Shown here: positions 1 to 8,623 of the stretch, in pieces
Layout: every line of letters starts with the position of its first letter
Numbering within the stretch: the stretch's first letter is position 1
Assembly: GCA_021201395.1 (NCBI GenBank)
Contig: JAJQFB010000106.1
Span: 1-32,387 of the forward strand
Reading direction: 5' to 3'
Origin: Clostridiales bacterium
Lineage (GTDB): Bacteria; Bacillota; Clostridia; Lachnospirales; CAG-274
DNA length: 32,387 bases
Notes under the pieces: model-generated
What the model saw: only the letters and a program-made list of their open reading frames with translations
Told to the model about the DNA's origin: nothing
Databases searched by the model: none
Made by a program: the position numbers and the translations under genes

Positions 1-84
1 GGTTACACCCTTAATTGAAAAATTGCCCCTTAAATTAAATAAATGACATTGGTTTACACGGTAGTCCCAAAGAATGGGGGTCAG
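1..84. mobile_element. Possible end of an insertion sequence inside the surface-protein gene
   Basis: The coding character changes abruptly here. The protein goes from a Thr/Glu linker to residues with almost no Ser or Thr, and the DNA becomes AT-rich. On the minus strand the stretch has TGACCCCC near 84-77, then AAGGGGCAATTTT and AAGGGTGT. Repeated GGGG-x-CAATTTT and TGACCCC blocks occur at IS21-family ends, so an IS end is a reasonable guess. No transposase, partner inverted repeat or target duplication can be seen, and the frame stays open by chance or because this is still native sequence. Confidence 0.3.
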
Positions 85-3000
85 GTAGTAGTCGGTTGTG
101 GTGGCTTCCGTGGTTGTCTCGGTGGTGGTTGTGGTAGTTACAACATCATAATAGTTTGAGGTAACCGAGGAGCTTGACAGAGCCGCTGACAGCGTGTTTG
201 TCGGAACAAGGGACATCATAAAGTAGGCATAGCTGTTAGAGCCGCTGACGGCGAATGTATAGGTTGTTCCGCCCGCAAGACCTGAAAATGTAATAACATT
301 GGCTTGTGCGTCTGCCCCTGCCGTTGAGGTTGTCGAAATTGTGTCATCGCTGTCGGAGGCCGATGTCAGTGAGTAGGTTCTGCTGCCTGTTCCGCTGCCC
401 TGAACAACCATAGAAAATTCCGCACTTGCATATGAGGAGGGAACCGTAACTGATATGCTGTACGCATATGTGCTTGTACGGTAGTTAAGCTCATATGTAG
501 CAATATTCGGGATTACGGCGGAATATTGATTGCCGCTGCCGTTTGTGCCGGAGGTGATGCCGCTGAATATTGTTGTTGAGATTCCGTCTGCGGTATAGCT
601 GACGTTTGTGTCGGAAGTATAGTAAGATTCTTCCGATATATTGCTTGTTTTGTCATCGCTTCGTGTGTAGCCGCTGTTTACGAGGTAAACAAAGGCAGGA
701 GCCGTTCCGTCGGCGAAGAATCTTGTTGCCGATGATGACAGGCCGGTTGACTCCTCGCTTGAGGTTATAAGGGCTATAAGGTAGTAGGCGTATTGGCCGC
801 TGCTGATTGACAGGGTGTAGCTGGTGCCGCCTGTAAGACCGGTAAAGGTTACTATGTCGCCGTCTGCGTCTTTGGACGCATAAAAACTTTGCGACGCCGA
901 ACTTGCTTCATCATCATCAGAATCTATCACTTCGGTAAGCGTAAGAGTTCTGGATGCTGATGTAGAGTTTGTCGTTGCGGCGATTACAAAGGAGGCGCTT
1001 GCAACTCCCGACGGGACGTTAATTGTCATATTATCGCTTACTGTTGCCGTTCGTTTTGTCAGGGTGTAGGTGGCTAAGCCGTCTATTTCCACATCGGAAT
1101 ATGTTCCGCTGCCGCCGCCTGAGGTGCGGACGCTTGCACCGCTGAATATGATTTCCGTTGCTTCTTCCGAATCATCATCGGTATAGGTGTAATAAGCGTA
1201 ATTGTCATCATAGGTGCTCGTGTCGCTGCTGGAGTCATTGCTCATATTTGCTCCGGTTAGATCTACATAGCTTCCTATTACAGAAGCTGTATATGTATTG
1301 TTGCTTGTGTTTGAGTTCCAAACATAGGCTGTTTGATCTTTTGCTGTGGTTTCAGTTGTTTCTTCGGTTGTTTCCTCCGTAGTTTCCTCGGTTGTTGTTT
1401 CGTAGCTTCCCGTTGCCGTTTCCAAACTTGTATCCCCGAGCGAATCTGTATCTGTAGATGTTACAAGGGATATACCATACAGACGGTAATTTGAATCAGA
1501 ACTATCATATTCTATATAATAAGTGCCGGATGAAAGGTTTGTAAATGTAACTACCGTATTATAATGATTGCTGTTAAGTGTAACAGAAGAAACAGAATTG
1601 GTTGAAGTTTCTCCGGTATCTGTATCGGTAGTACTTTTTGACAAAGTTAGAGCCTTGCTGTTATTTACAAACAACCAAACACTTAAAGAGGTGCCTACAA
1701 CATCGTCCGGGATAACTACTGTTATTTTTCGTTTAGTACCGGCTGCACGATATGACGTTGTATAACTGCCTACATTTTTAAGTGTATTTGTATATGAACT
1801 AACTCCGCTTGGTTTGCTGCTGTCATAACTGCCGACAGAATCCAGTTTAGCTGTTGTACCTGTACTAAAATTAAATGATACACCGCTGTCGCCAAATGAT
1901 ACAGAAGTTGAACTTTCGGCTGTATTTGTTGTTGCTCCGCCGTATACATAGGTGGGTGTGATTTCCGTGGAGTTTACGGTATAGTCACTTTCCGAACCGG
2001 GGAAATATACATAGGCGGCGGTACTGCTGTCGGTACTGCCCGTGTCCTCATCATCAGACACCATTACGGCGGTGGAGATTGCGGCCACTAAGGCGGAGGC
2101 CGCTTCTTCCGAGCCTGTTGAGGTCATGGCGGCGGAATAAAGAGTTGAGGTTAAGGCTGTTGTTTCCGTTTCATTGTCTGTGCTGTCCTCTTCGTCTGTT
2201 TCATCTTCCTCCTCCGTGCTGTCTGTGTCGGCTTCTAGGCTTGTTGTTGAAGCCATAGATGAGTCCGTAGGCAGAGTGTTGCTCTTGCCGTTTATGTAGC
2301 CCGAGAGAACGAAGTTTACATTAAGCTCCACATCGCCTACGGGAAGCTCAAGGCCTCTTATGCCCTTGTTGGCCGTTACGGAATCGCCGTTTTCGTCTGT
2401 GCCGGTTATTGTGCCGTCGTTTTGAAGCTGGAGAGTAACGCCGTAGCCCAACATTCTTCCGTGGAGCTGAGTTGTACTGTCGGTTATGGAAGCCACCTCA
2501 TTGCCGTTTTCAAGGTCGAAGTTGCCGAGATAGCCCAACTGGGGGTTTCTTCCTATTTCAACGGCGTAGTTGGGAGCTGCACTGACTGTTACGATTTCGT
2601 CATCTACGGCAGAACCGTCGGAATTGCTTACGCCCAGTGTCTTTGTGTTTTTGGTTTCATCTATGTTTACGGTGTAAAGATAGCTTCCGCTGTCATGGGT
2701 TAAGTCGCCGGAGCCTATGTTATTGGGGCTGCTCTTAAGGCAAGCCGAAATTGAAGGGGTGAAGGTTGTGCCGTTGGTGCTTGCCATAACGTAAATTCCC
2801 AGAGGGAAAGTTATACTTCCGGGGATAGCTATCTCTGATGTGCTGTCGTCTATGGGCAGGTCGGCAATAGCGGCTGTGGCCACAAGACGCTGACAGTTTA
2901 CGGCTATGTCGTCCTCGGAGATGGTTCCGTCATCTATTAAGCTCTGAATATTATCGGGGTAGGAGCTTATATTTGAAGTGTCGTATTTATATGCCTTTGA

Positions 3001-4891
3001 GGAGTCATAGACTGTGGTTTCATTTCCCTCGCCGTCGGATGAAGTTTCAGAGCTGCCCTCGCTGCCGTAGACAAGAGCATTTACCGAGGCGGAGGTTGTT
3101 TGTGTGTCGTCCGTCCACTTATTGCCGCTGCTGTCCTCATACATAAGCATATATTCTATGTTTTCGCCGTAACTGTCTGTTATGGCATTTTCATTTTCGT
3201 CTTTCGGTATATAGAGATATTCTATGTGCCAGTCGGCGTATGACAGCCAGCCCATAGGGGTCGTTACGGCTGTAATTTCATTATTAACATTTATGTTGTA
3301 GCGGGCCTCTGTGAGAGACTTGTCCATTTCCGCCGTGATTTCGATTTCTCCCGCATCTTCCGCCGAATATTGAGCGGAAGTCGGCGTTGTGGAGCTTGAC
3401 GTAAGGCCGTCTATTGACCTGACCGACATAACGATTTTGGGATTGTAGGTTATTATATCGAAGCTTCTTACCGTTGTGTCGTCCGAAGCGGTGTCGTTTC
3501 CGGCAACAGCGGCTTCATCTCCGTCATCGTCATATGTAACGGGATCGAAAGGCGAGGAGCCGGTAACTATATTAACCTTTGTGGCATCTGATGTGTCGGA
3601 ATATATTGAAACCTCGCTTACATAGCCCGAGAAAAGCTTTGCAAGAACACAGCAGAGAGTGTCGCCGAAAGCCGCCGTTGAAACATTGAATACTGCGTAT
3701 GAAACGCCGTCTACTGAGGAATCGCCGTCTGATGAGGTACCTTCGTGGAACATAATCTCTTCAAGTTCTGCACTGTAATAGCTTGAGTCTGTCTGGGCGA
3801 TAAGAGCCGGCCACATCTTGTAGGCTGAGGTTCCGCTCAGGAGATGTTCAATTTTGACTGTAACCGCAGTGTCGGAACCGAATATATCGGAGAACGACTT
3901 CTTTCCGTCATCACCGTCAACAAGAGTGTAGGTTCCCGTTGTGCCATCAGAGGTATCGGTTACGAAAGTATAATATTCTTCATCATTATCGCCTGTAACC
4001 GTGTAGGCCTCAACCTGACGGAAGTAAGCCCCGAAGAAAGCCATTTCGTAATAGTCATCGTAATATTCTTCCACATATGAGATTATATCGTCTACGTCCA
4101 CATCATCACTTGAAGAATCCAAAACGTCAACCCAAAGTATGTAATAACTGCCGTTTATTTCGTAAACAACGGAATAATCGGTTGATGCGGTTTCATCTGT
4201 GTAATAATTTGTGTATGAATCATCGCCCGAAGTAACTGTCAGATAAATAGGATCGGAATCAGACGTGTCGCCTGTCAGAAGAAGACTTATAAGATTTTCG
4301 GCGGCAAGCGAGAGAGCGCTTCCCGAGGCTGTGGTGTCGTCTAAAAGCAGGGAGTCTGATTCGTCCGTGCTGTCTGTATCGAGAGCCGAGCCGGAGGTTT
4401 CGTCGTCAAAGTCTGAGTCTGAGGAGGAAGCGTCATCGGAGGAGGAGCTGTCGCTGCTTGCCTCGGAGGAGCCGGCTGAGTCGTCGCTTTCGTAGCATTC
4501 GTCTGTATGTGTGTGTTCTTCAAGGCCGCAGATAAGAACCTGCTCTGTTGTTACGGAGGAGACAGCCGTCACATCTGTTGTAAGGGCTGAGTCTGAGGCT
4601 GTATCGTCATCGGCGGCGGCTTGTTCTGTCTGTTCGGCGGCAATTATTTCAGCCGCTTCCTCCGCCGTTATCTGTTGGCCGTCGGCGTTGTAGTAAACCG
4701 TTTCGTAGCAGTCGGCGGAGTGGATATGTTCTTCCATGCCGCAGGTGGGCACTGTCAGGGTAATGGCCGGCAGGATAAGCATATATGTAGTGACAAAAAC
4801 CACCACCATAGCCAGGGCCGTAACCGTTCGCAGCCAAATCCTGTATTTTTTTCTTCTTTAGGGCTCGAAGAGAGTCCTCAAAATATGCCAT
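1..4891 (-). CDS. Giant Ser/Thr/Asp-rich secreted surface protein, N-terminal 1,630 codons (3' end outside window, +1 base in an A7 tract near the start)
   Basis: Frame -3 is open without a stop from 4857 to the window edge. The best start is the ATG at 4891, with GGAAAGGAG eight bases upstream, but it is one base out of frame: the A7 run at 4846-4852 must be read as six A to join MAYFEDSLRALKKKK to YRIWLRTVTALAMVVV. With that join, residues about 22-45 form an export signal or membrane segment. Two C-x3-EH-x-H-x3-CY motifs follow (C50-Y62 and C121-Y133), a motif I know from large Lachnospiraceae and Ruminococcaceae surface proteins. The rest is acidic and Ser/Thr-rich, with three divergent beta-rich repeats near residues 993-1147, 1247-1391 and 1434-1581 and Thr/Glu linkers around 1163-1182 and 1584-1600. 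No sorting motif is visible because the C-terminus is missing. Role unknown; adhesin or surface-layer-like display is inference. Confidence 0.8.
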
Positions 4892-4981
4892 AAATCCAAC
4901 TCCTTTCCGCAATCAGCCAAATTCGGGACATTCCCCGTTTATTTATGATTTAAGGCAATTAATTCTTTAAAATAAGCACTT

Positions 4982-5005
4982 AAGTTCACCCGGGGGGGGG
5001 AACTT
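4982..5005 (-). promoter_or_regulatory. C9 homopolymer inside a dyad in the surface-gene 5' leader
   Basis: The plus strand has AAGTTC, ACCC, nine G (4992-5000) and AACTT, so AAGTTC/GAACTT arms enclose a mononucleotide run. It lies about 10-20 nt downstream of the expected transcription start of the surface-protein promoter and about 100 nt before its ATG. A run of this length is prone to replication slippage, and a length change would alter the stability of the 5' hairpin. Regulatory function is inference. Confidence 0.5.
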
Positions 5006-5016
5006 TCATATAGAGT

Positions 5017-5045
5017 ATTATACCACGGCTGTAATAATAATGCAA
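5017..5045 (-). promoter_or_regulatory. Sigma-A promoter of the surface-protein gene
   Basis: On the minus strand TTGCAT (5045-5040) is followed after 17 bp by TATAAT (5022-5017), with TGG before the -10 box giving an extended -10. The leader to the ATG at 4891 is about 118 nt. Confidence 0.75.
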
Positions 5046-5220
5046 CAATTTTTTAATTAAAATTTTGGAATTTTTAAAATTTGTTGTTCAGAATTTCTAA
5101 TAAAAATTGATAAACAATATCTCAAAATTCATACTTTAGTAAAATTGCACAAAAAAATAAACCGACCCTTGTCATAGTTTTGTTTTCCGCAAAACCGCCG
5201 CAAAAGTTAAGCGGAACGCA

Positions 5221-5250
5221 AAAAGCCCCTCGGCAAATAACCGGGGGCGG
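5221..5250 (-). terminator. Rho-independent terminator of the lepB operon
   Basis: Read on the minus strand, a GC-rich stem (GCCCCCGG paired with CCGAGGGGC, one bulged A, seven-base loop) is followed directly by TTTTT. It sits about 50 bp past the stop of the DUF4160 gene. Confidence 0.75.
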
Positions 5251-5300
5251 TATGGGTTTCTTCTATAATTATATTTATGTTTGATGATGTGTTAAGCATA

Positions 5301-5579
5301 TTAACAAAAGAAGTGTATTTCTCCGAAATAGCCGTACCATTTTTGGATTATATCATAACTGTTTGCTTCAATAACCCTTAAAAGCTGTCTGAGATTTTGT
5401 GCGGGAATTTTGGAATTATTGTTGCAGAGAAGTGCTTTCCCCGATTTTGTTATCCAAACCTTAGTTGCATTTGCTGTGGGATTATGTTTTGCAATATGGA
5501 CATGTATGGGTTCTAAAGGGTCATTTTCGTTTGACCAAAAATATATAATATATCCGCCGATTCTAAAAATTTGCGGCAT
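5301..5579 (-). CDS. DUF4160 family protein
   Basis: The product has 92 residues and begins MPQIFRIGGYIIYFWSNEN, the usual N-terminus of DUF4160 proteins, followed by the conserved PIHVHIAK stretch. The ATG at 5579 is preferred because AAAGGTGG lies eight bases upstream; a GTG at 5591 is in frame but closer than the ribosome site allows. The gene overlaps the 3' end of the preceding small gene by 17 bp, so the two are almost certainly translated together. Members often occur in pairs with another small protein, and some have been proposed as toxin-antitoxin-like, but no activity is established. It is the last gene of the four-gene operon and ends before a strong terminator. Confidence 0.8.
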   Translation of the reverse strand: MPQIFRIGGYIIYFWSNENDPLEPIHVHIAKHNPTANATKVWITKSGKALLCNNNSKIPAQNLRQLLRVIEANSYDIIQKWYGYFGEIHFFC

Positions 5580-5832
5580 TGGCAAAACCACCTTTTTGAG
5601 AAAATTCCATAATTAAGTGGGCATTGTTTTCCACCAGCCGCTTTAGGGCGGAAATTTCGGTTTCGGAAAAGCCCTTTATATCCTCCCATTTATATTCGGG
5701 AAGATAACAAGCCGCACTGTTGAAGCCGTCATATACGGGCTTTTCAATATAAACTTTAACACTGCCGTCAGGGCGCATTTCCGAGTGGACTATTTCCGTG
5801 TCATCGGGCAGGGTCATAAAGGGATACATCAT
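5563..5832 (-). CDS. Small hypothetical protein paired with the DUF4160 protein
   Basis: This 89-residue acidic protein starts MMYPFMTLPDDTEIVHSEM. I do not recognise a named family with confidence, though similar proteins beginning with MYPFMTLPD and an E-I-V-H-S segment sit beside DUF4160 genes in related genomes as far as I recall. The ATG at 5832 is chosen because AAAGGA lies ten bases upstream, whereas the in-frame ATG at 5841 would have almost no spacing. It ends with TAG inside the start of the DUF4160 gene, so the pair is translationally coupled. The role is unknown; a two-component partner function is inference from the overlap. Confidence 0.65.
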   Translation of the reverse strand: MMYPFMTLPDDTEIVHSEMRPDGSVKVYIEKPVYDGFNSAACYLPEYKWEDIKGFSETEISALKRLVENNAHLIMEFSQKGGFANAANF

Positions 5833-5853
5833 TTTTATCATTTCCTTTCGGTT

Positions 5854-6420
5854 TTAGGCTATGGGGCCGAAGTCGCTGAGGGGCCAGATCTTGAAAACTA
5901 TTTTTCCTACGATTTGCTCCTCTGAAACACAGCCGATTGTGGTGGAGCGGCTGTCGACGGAGGTGGAGCGGTGGTCGCCGCAGACGAAATATCTTCCGTC
6001 GGGAACCTGATAGGGCAGGGCAAGGTCGCACTCGCCCTTTGCTTTTTCCGTTATATAAGGCTCGTCCAAAACCTCGCCGTTTACGGAGATTGTTCCCTCG
6101 TCATCTATGTCAACGAAGTCGCCGGGAAAGGCTATAACACGCTTTACCAAAATCTTATTATTATAGTAGAAAGAGATAATATCTCCCTGTTTGAAGCTGT
6201 AGTTTTTGATTGAAACAACTATATCGTCGGCGGTGAGAGCCGGGGTCATAGAGGAGCCGTAAATCTGGAGAACGGGCAGGAATAAAGTTGCCACCAAAAC
6301 GGAAACGGCGGCTACGGTTATTAAAATAAAGACCGTACTCCTGAAAACGCTTGTGAAACGCTTGCGGTAACGCACTCTTTTAAGCTCTGTTTCAACCTGA
6401 ACCGAAGTAGGTAATGTCAT
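5854..6420 (-). CDS. lepB: Signal peptidase I
   Basis: This membrane serine protease removes signal peptides from exported proteins. The 188-residue product has one N-terminal membrane segment (about residues 30-52), then the catalytic GSSMTP motif with Ser57, the ILVKRV motif with general base Lys93, and the GDHRSTSVDSR box near residue 150. Length and single-span topology match the Gram-positive SipS/SipT type. The ATG at 6420 has GGAGG ten bases upstream; a TTG at 6429 is too close to that site. It overlaps nothing but follows the coiled-coil gene by six bases, so it is cotranscribed. It could process the large secreted proteins encoded nearby, which is inference. Confidence 0.95.
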   Translation of the reverse strand: MTLPTSVQVETELKRVRYRKRFTSVFRSTVFILITVAAVSVLVATLFLPVLQIYGSSMTPALTADDIVVSIKNYSFKQGDIISFYYNNKILVKRVIAFPGDFVDIDDEGTISVNGEVLDEPYITEKAKGECDLALPYQVPDGRYFVCGDHRSTSVDSRSTTIGCVSEEQIVGKIVFKIWPLSDFGPIA

Positions 6421-6425
6421 TTGAT

Positions 6426-6740
6426 TCAAGCCTCCTTTTTATTTTCGGCCTCAAAGCGGTTTTGCAGGCCTTTAATATTTTCCAAATATTGGTCTGCGGC
6501 TTCCTGAGCCGACAGAAATATATTGTTAAGACGGAGAGAGGCCTCGGCTATGGAGCCGGCTTCCGAAATTGTAAGCTGTTTGTCCTCAAGGGCTTTTTTT
6601 GCCTGCTCAAGCTGAGCTTCAAGCTCTTCCGCCCGCTTTGTCTGTTCCAAAAGCATTTCCAAAAGCTCCTCTCGCTTAAGCTTCTTAAGCCGTTTATCGT
6701 CCTTTATATTTTTTTCGGTCTTATTCTTACGCAGTTTCAT
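6426..6740 (-). CDS. Small coiled-coil protein upstream of lepB
   Basis: The 104-residue product has a Lys-rich start (MKLRKNKTEKNIKDDKR) and then a long heptad-like helix rich in Leu, Glu, Lys and Gln (about residues 18-75), with no membrane span or signal. Similar small coiled-coil proteins are found next to signal peptidase genes in Lachnospiraceae, sometimes labelled DNA repair protein without support that I know of. GGGAG lies upstream of the ATG. It is the first gene of the operon and sits about 50 bp behind a consensus promoter. Function unknown. Confidence 0.75.
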   Translation of the reverse strand: MKLRKNKTEKNIKDDKRLKKLKREELLEMLLEQTKRAEELEAQLEQAKKALEDKQLTISEAGSIAEASLRLNNIFLSAQEAADQYLENIKGLQNRFEAENKKEA

Positions 6741-6791
6741 AATCTGTCTCCCTTATTATATATTGTTTAATGTGTCGGATTTATTAATCTG

Positions 6792-6821
6792 ATTATACTA
6801 CATAATAAGCATAAGTGTCAA
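6792..6821 (-). promoter_or_regulatory. Sigma-A promoter of the coiled-coil/lepB operon
   Basis: On the minus strand a perfect TTGACA (6821-6816) and a perfect TATAAT (6797-6792) are separated by 18 bp. Confidence 0.85.
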
Positions 6822-6940
6822 TTCTTTATTTTTTGTGATTTTGAAGAACAAGAAGCCAACGAGACAAGCTGTAACTTTACTTTGAGGATTTACTATAACA
6901 AAAAAATTTGTTAACTTGAAAAATTTCTTTGTTCGGTCTA

Positions 6941-6969
6941 TTGACAAGGGGGCAAAAAAAGTTTACAAT
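6941..6969 (+). promoter_or_regulatory. Sigma-A promoter of the citrate-synthase-like gene
   Basis: TTGACA (6941-6946), 17 bp, then TACAAT (6964-6969). The leader to the ATG at 7088 is about 110 nt with no riboswitch I can recognise. The promoter is divergent from the lepB promoter. Confidence 0.8.
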
Positions 6970-7087
6970 TAAAAGGTGTTAAAGGCTGATGGAGGCTTCG
7001 TGGAACAGGTGAAGATTTCCGGGGTGCTTAATCGGCTTTTTGGGTTTTGAATTTTGAATTGTGTGTTTGCGTTAGGAGGCTGCGACT

Positions 7088-8485
7088 ATGTTTTATTATA
7101 ACAAAAGATACAACTTAATAGAAAGAAACGAATTTTCATATCCCCTGCAGGACGTTAAGGAGCCTAAACTGTATAAAAATTTATACGGCTATGACGAGGT
7201 TCCCAAAATTGCTTTTAACCGCAGAATTGTGCCTATGGAGTGTCCCGATGAAATTTGGATAACCGACACGACCTTCCGTGACGGTCAGCAGGCAAGAGAA
7301 CCCTACACGGTAGACCAGATTGTAACTATATATAAAATGCTTAAAGACTTAGGCGGCCCTAAGGGCAAAATAAAGCAGTCTGAATTTTTCATATACTCCA
7401 AAAACGATCAGGAGGCTGTTTACAAGTGTCTTGAGCTTGGCTATGAATTTCCCGAGGTAACAACATGGATAAGAGCCACAAAAGAGGACTTTGAGCTTGC
7501 AAAGTCAATAGGCATAAAAGAAACGGGCATACTTGTTTCCTGTTCCGACTATCACATTTTCGAAAAAATGAAGTCTACAAGAAGCGAGATTATAGACAAA
7601 TACATAAGGGTTATAAGCGACTGTATGGAAATGGGAATTTATCCCAGGTGTCACTTTGAAGATATTACAAGGGCGGATTTCTACGGCTTTGTGGTTCCCT
7701 TTGCCGAAAGGCTGACGGAGCTTTCCAAACAGTCCGGTATTCCCATTAAAATAAGAGCCTGCGACACTATGGGATACGGTGTTTCAATCCCCGGTACGGT
7801 TATGCCCCGTTCCGTAGCCGGTATTATATACGGCCTGCGTCATCACGCCCAGTTCCCCTCTGAGTGTCTTGAATGGCACGGTCACAACGACTTCTACAGA
7901 GCCGTTACAAACGCCACCACCGCCTGGCTCTACGGCTGCAGCTCCGTAAACGCCTCTCTTTTCGGCATAGGCGAAAGAACGGGAAACACCCCCCTTGAGG
8001 CTATGGTTATGGAATACGCCCAGCTCAGAGATACTTTAGACGGTATGGACACAACGGTTATAACGGATATAGCCGAATATTTTGAAAAGGAAATAGGCTA
8101 TGAAATTCCCCCTATGACCCCCTTTGTGGGCAAAAACTTTAACGTCACAAAGGCCGGTATCCACGCTGACGGAATACTTAAAAACGAGGAAATTTACAAT
8201 ATATTCAACACGGAAAAGCTTCTTAAGAGGCCTGTTAAGGTGGCCGTTTCAAAGACGTCAGGCCTTGCCGGAATAGCCTACTGGCTTAACTCCAACTATA
8301 AGGATAAGGAATTCGGCAAGCGTGACAAGGCAACAAGGGTCATTAAAGCCTGGGTTGACCGCCAATTTGAAAAGGGCAGAGTAACAGCCATAGGCGATAA
8401 GGAGCTTAAGAAAATCGCCGACAGGATTATCATCGATAAAGACAAAAAATTTGCGGAAAAGCTTCTGACAGGCGAGGAAGATTAA
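7088..8485 (+). CDS. DRE-TIM metallolyase, (Re)-citrate synthase / isopropylmalate synthase family
   Basis: The enzyme joins acetyl-CoA to a 2-oxo acid in an aldol-type condensation. The 465 residues form one TIM barrel: TDTTFRDGQQ carries the catalytic Arg64 and metal ligand Asp65, and LEWHGHND gives metal ligands His264 and His266. It lacks the C-terminal LeuA dimer regulatory domain of ordinary isopropylmalate synthase. The segments PRCHFEDITRADFYGFVVPF and GERTGNTPLEAMV match the clostridial subgroup that includes the (Re)-citrate synthase of Clostridium kluyveri, so citrate formation for glutamate synthesis is the best guess. Homocitrate or isopropylmalate synthesis is the alternative. 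AGGAGG lies eight bases before the ATG. It has its own promoter. Confidence 0.85.
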   Translation: MFYYNKRYNLIERNEFSYPLQDVKEPKLYKNLYGYDEVPKIAFNRRIVPMECPDEIWITDTTFRDGQQAREPYTVDQIVTIYKMLKDLGGPKGKIKQSEFFIYSKNDQEAVYKCLELGYEFPEVTTWIRATKEDFELAKSIGIKETGILVSCSDYHIFEKMKSTRSEIIDKYIRVISDCMEMGIYPRCHFEDITRADFYGFVVPFAERLTELSKQSGIPIKIRACDTMGYGVSIPGTVMPRSVAGIIYGLRHHAQFPSECLEWHGHNDFYRAVTNATTAWLYGCSSVNASLFGIGERTGNTPLEAMVMEYAQLRDTLDGMDTTVITDIAEYFEKEIGYEIPPMTPFVGKNFNVTKAGIHADGILKNEEIYNIFNTEKLLKRPVKVAVSKTSGLAGIAYWLNSNYKDKEFGKRDKATRVIKAWVDRQFEKGRVTAIGDKELKKIADRIIIDKDKKFAEKLLTGEED

Positions 8486-8508
8486 GCCATTATAATCAAT
8501 GAGGAAAG

Positions 8509-8583
8509 ATGACGCAGCTTCTTCAATCTAATATTGATGAATTTTTAAAACCCATAAAAGGTGTTGAAATTGTGTATGAATAA
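8509..8583 (+). CDS. Possible 24-residue small ORF
   Basis: An ATG with GAGG five bases upstream opens a frame encoding MTQLLQSNIDEFLKPIKGVE plus four residues. It lies in the gap between the citrate-synthase-like gene and the split small gene, and its stop overlaps an ATG at 8576 that is in frame with that next gene. It may be the remnant of a longer frame. Nothing about its function can be said. Confidence 0.25.
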   Translation: MTQLLQSNIDEFLKPIKGVEIVYE

Positions 8584-8623
8584 TATTGATAATTACGGAT
8601 TGTTAAATAAAAAGGTGATTTTA

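Noticed and set aside
1158-4912. Many short open frames on both strands across the surface-protein gene
   Set aside because: They are shadows of the uninterrupted minus-strand frame, lack ribosome sites, and give unnatural Cys/Arg-rich or low-complexity products.
4992-5000. The G9 run as a simple assembly artefact
   Set aside because: It is flanked by an organised dyad and promoter, so I kept it as a finding, although run length in the assembly may be off by a base.
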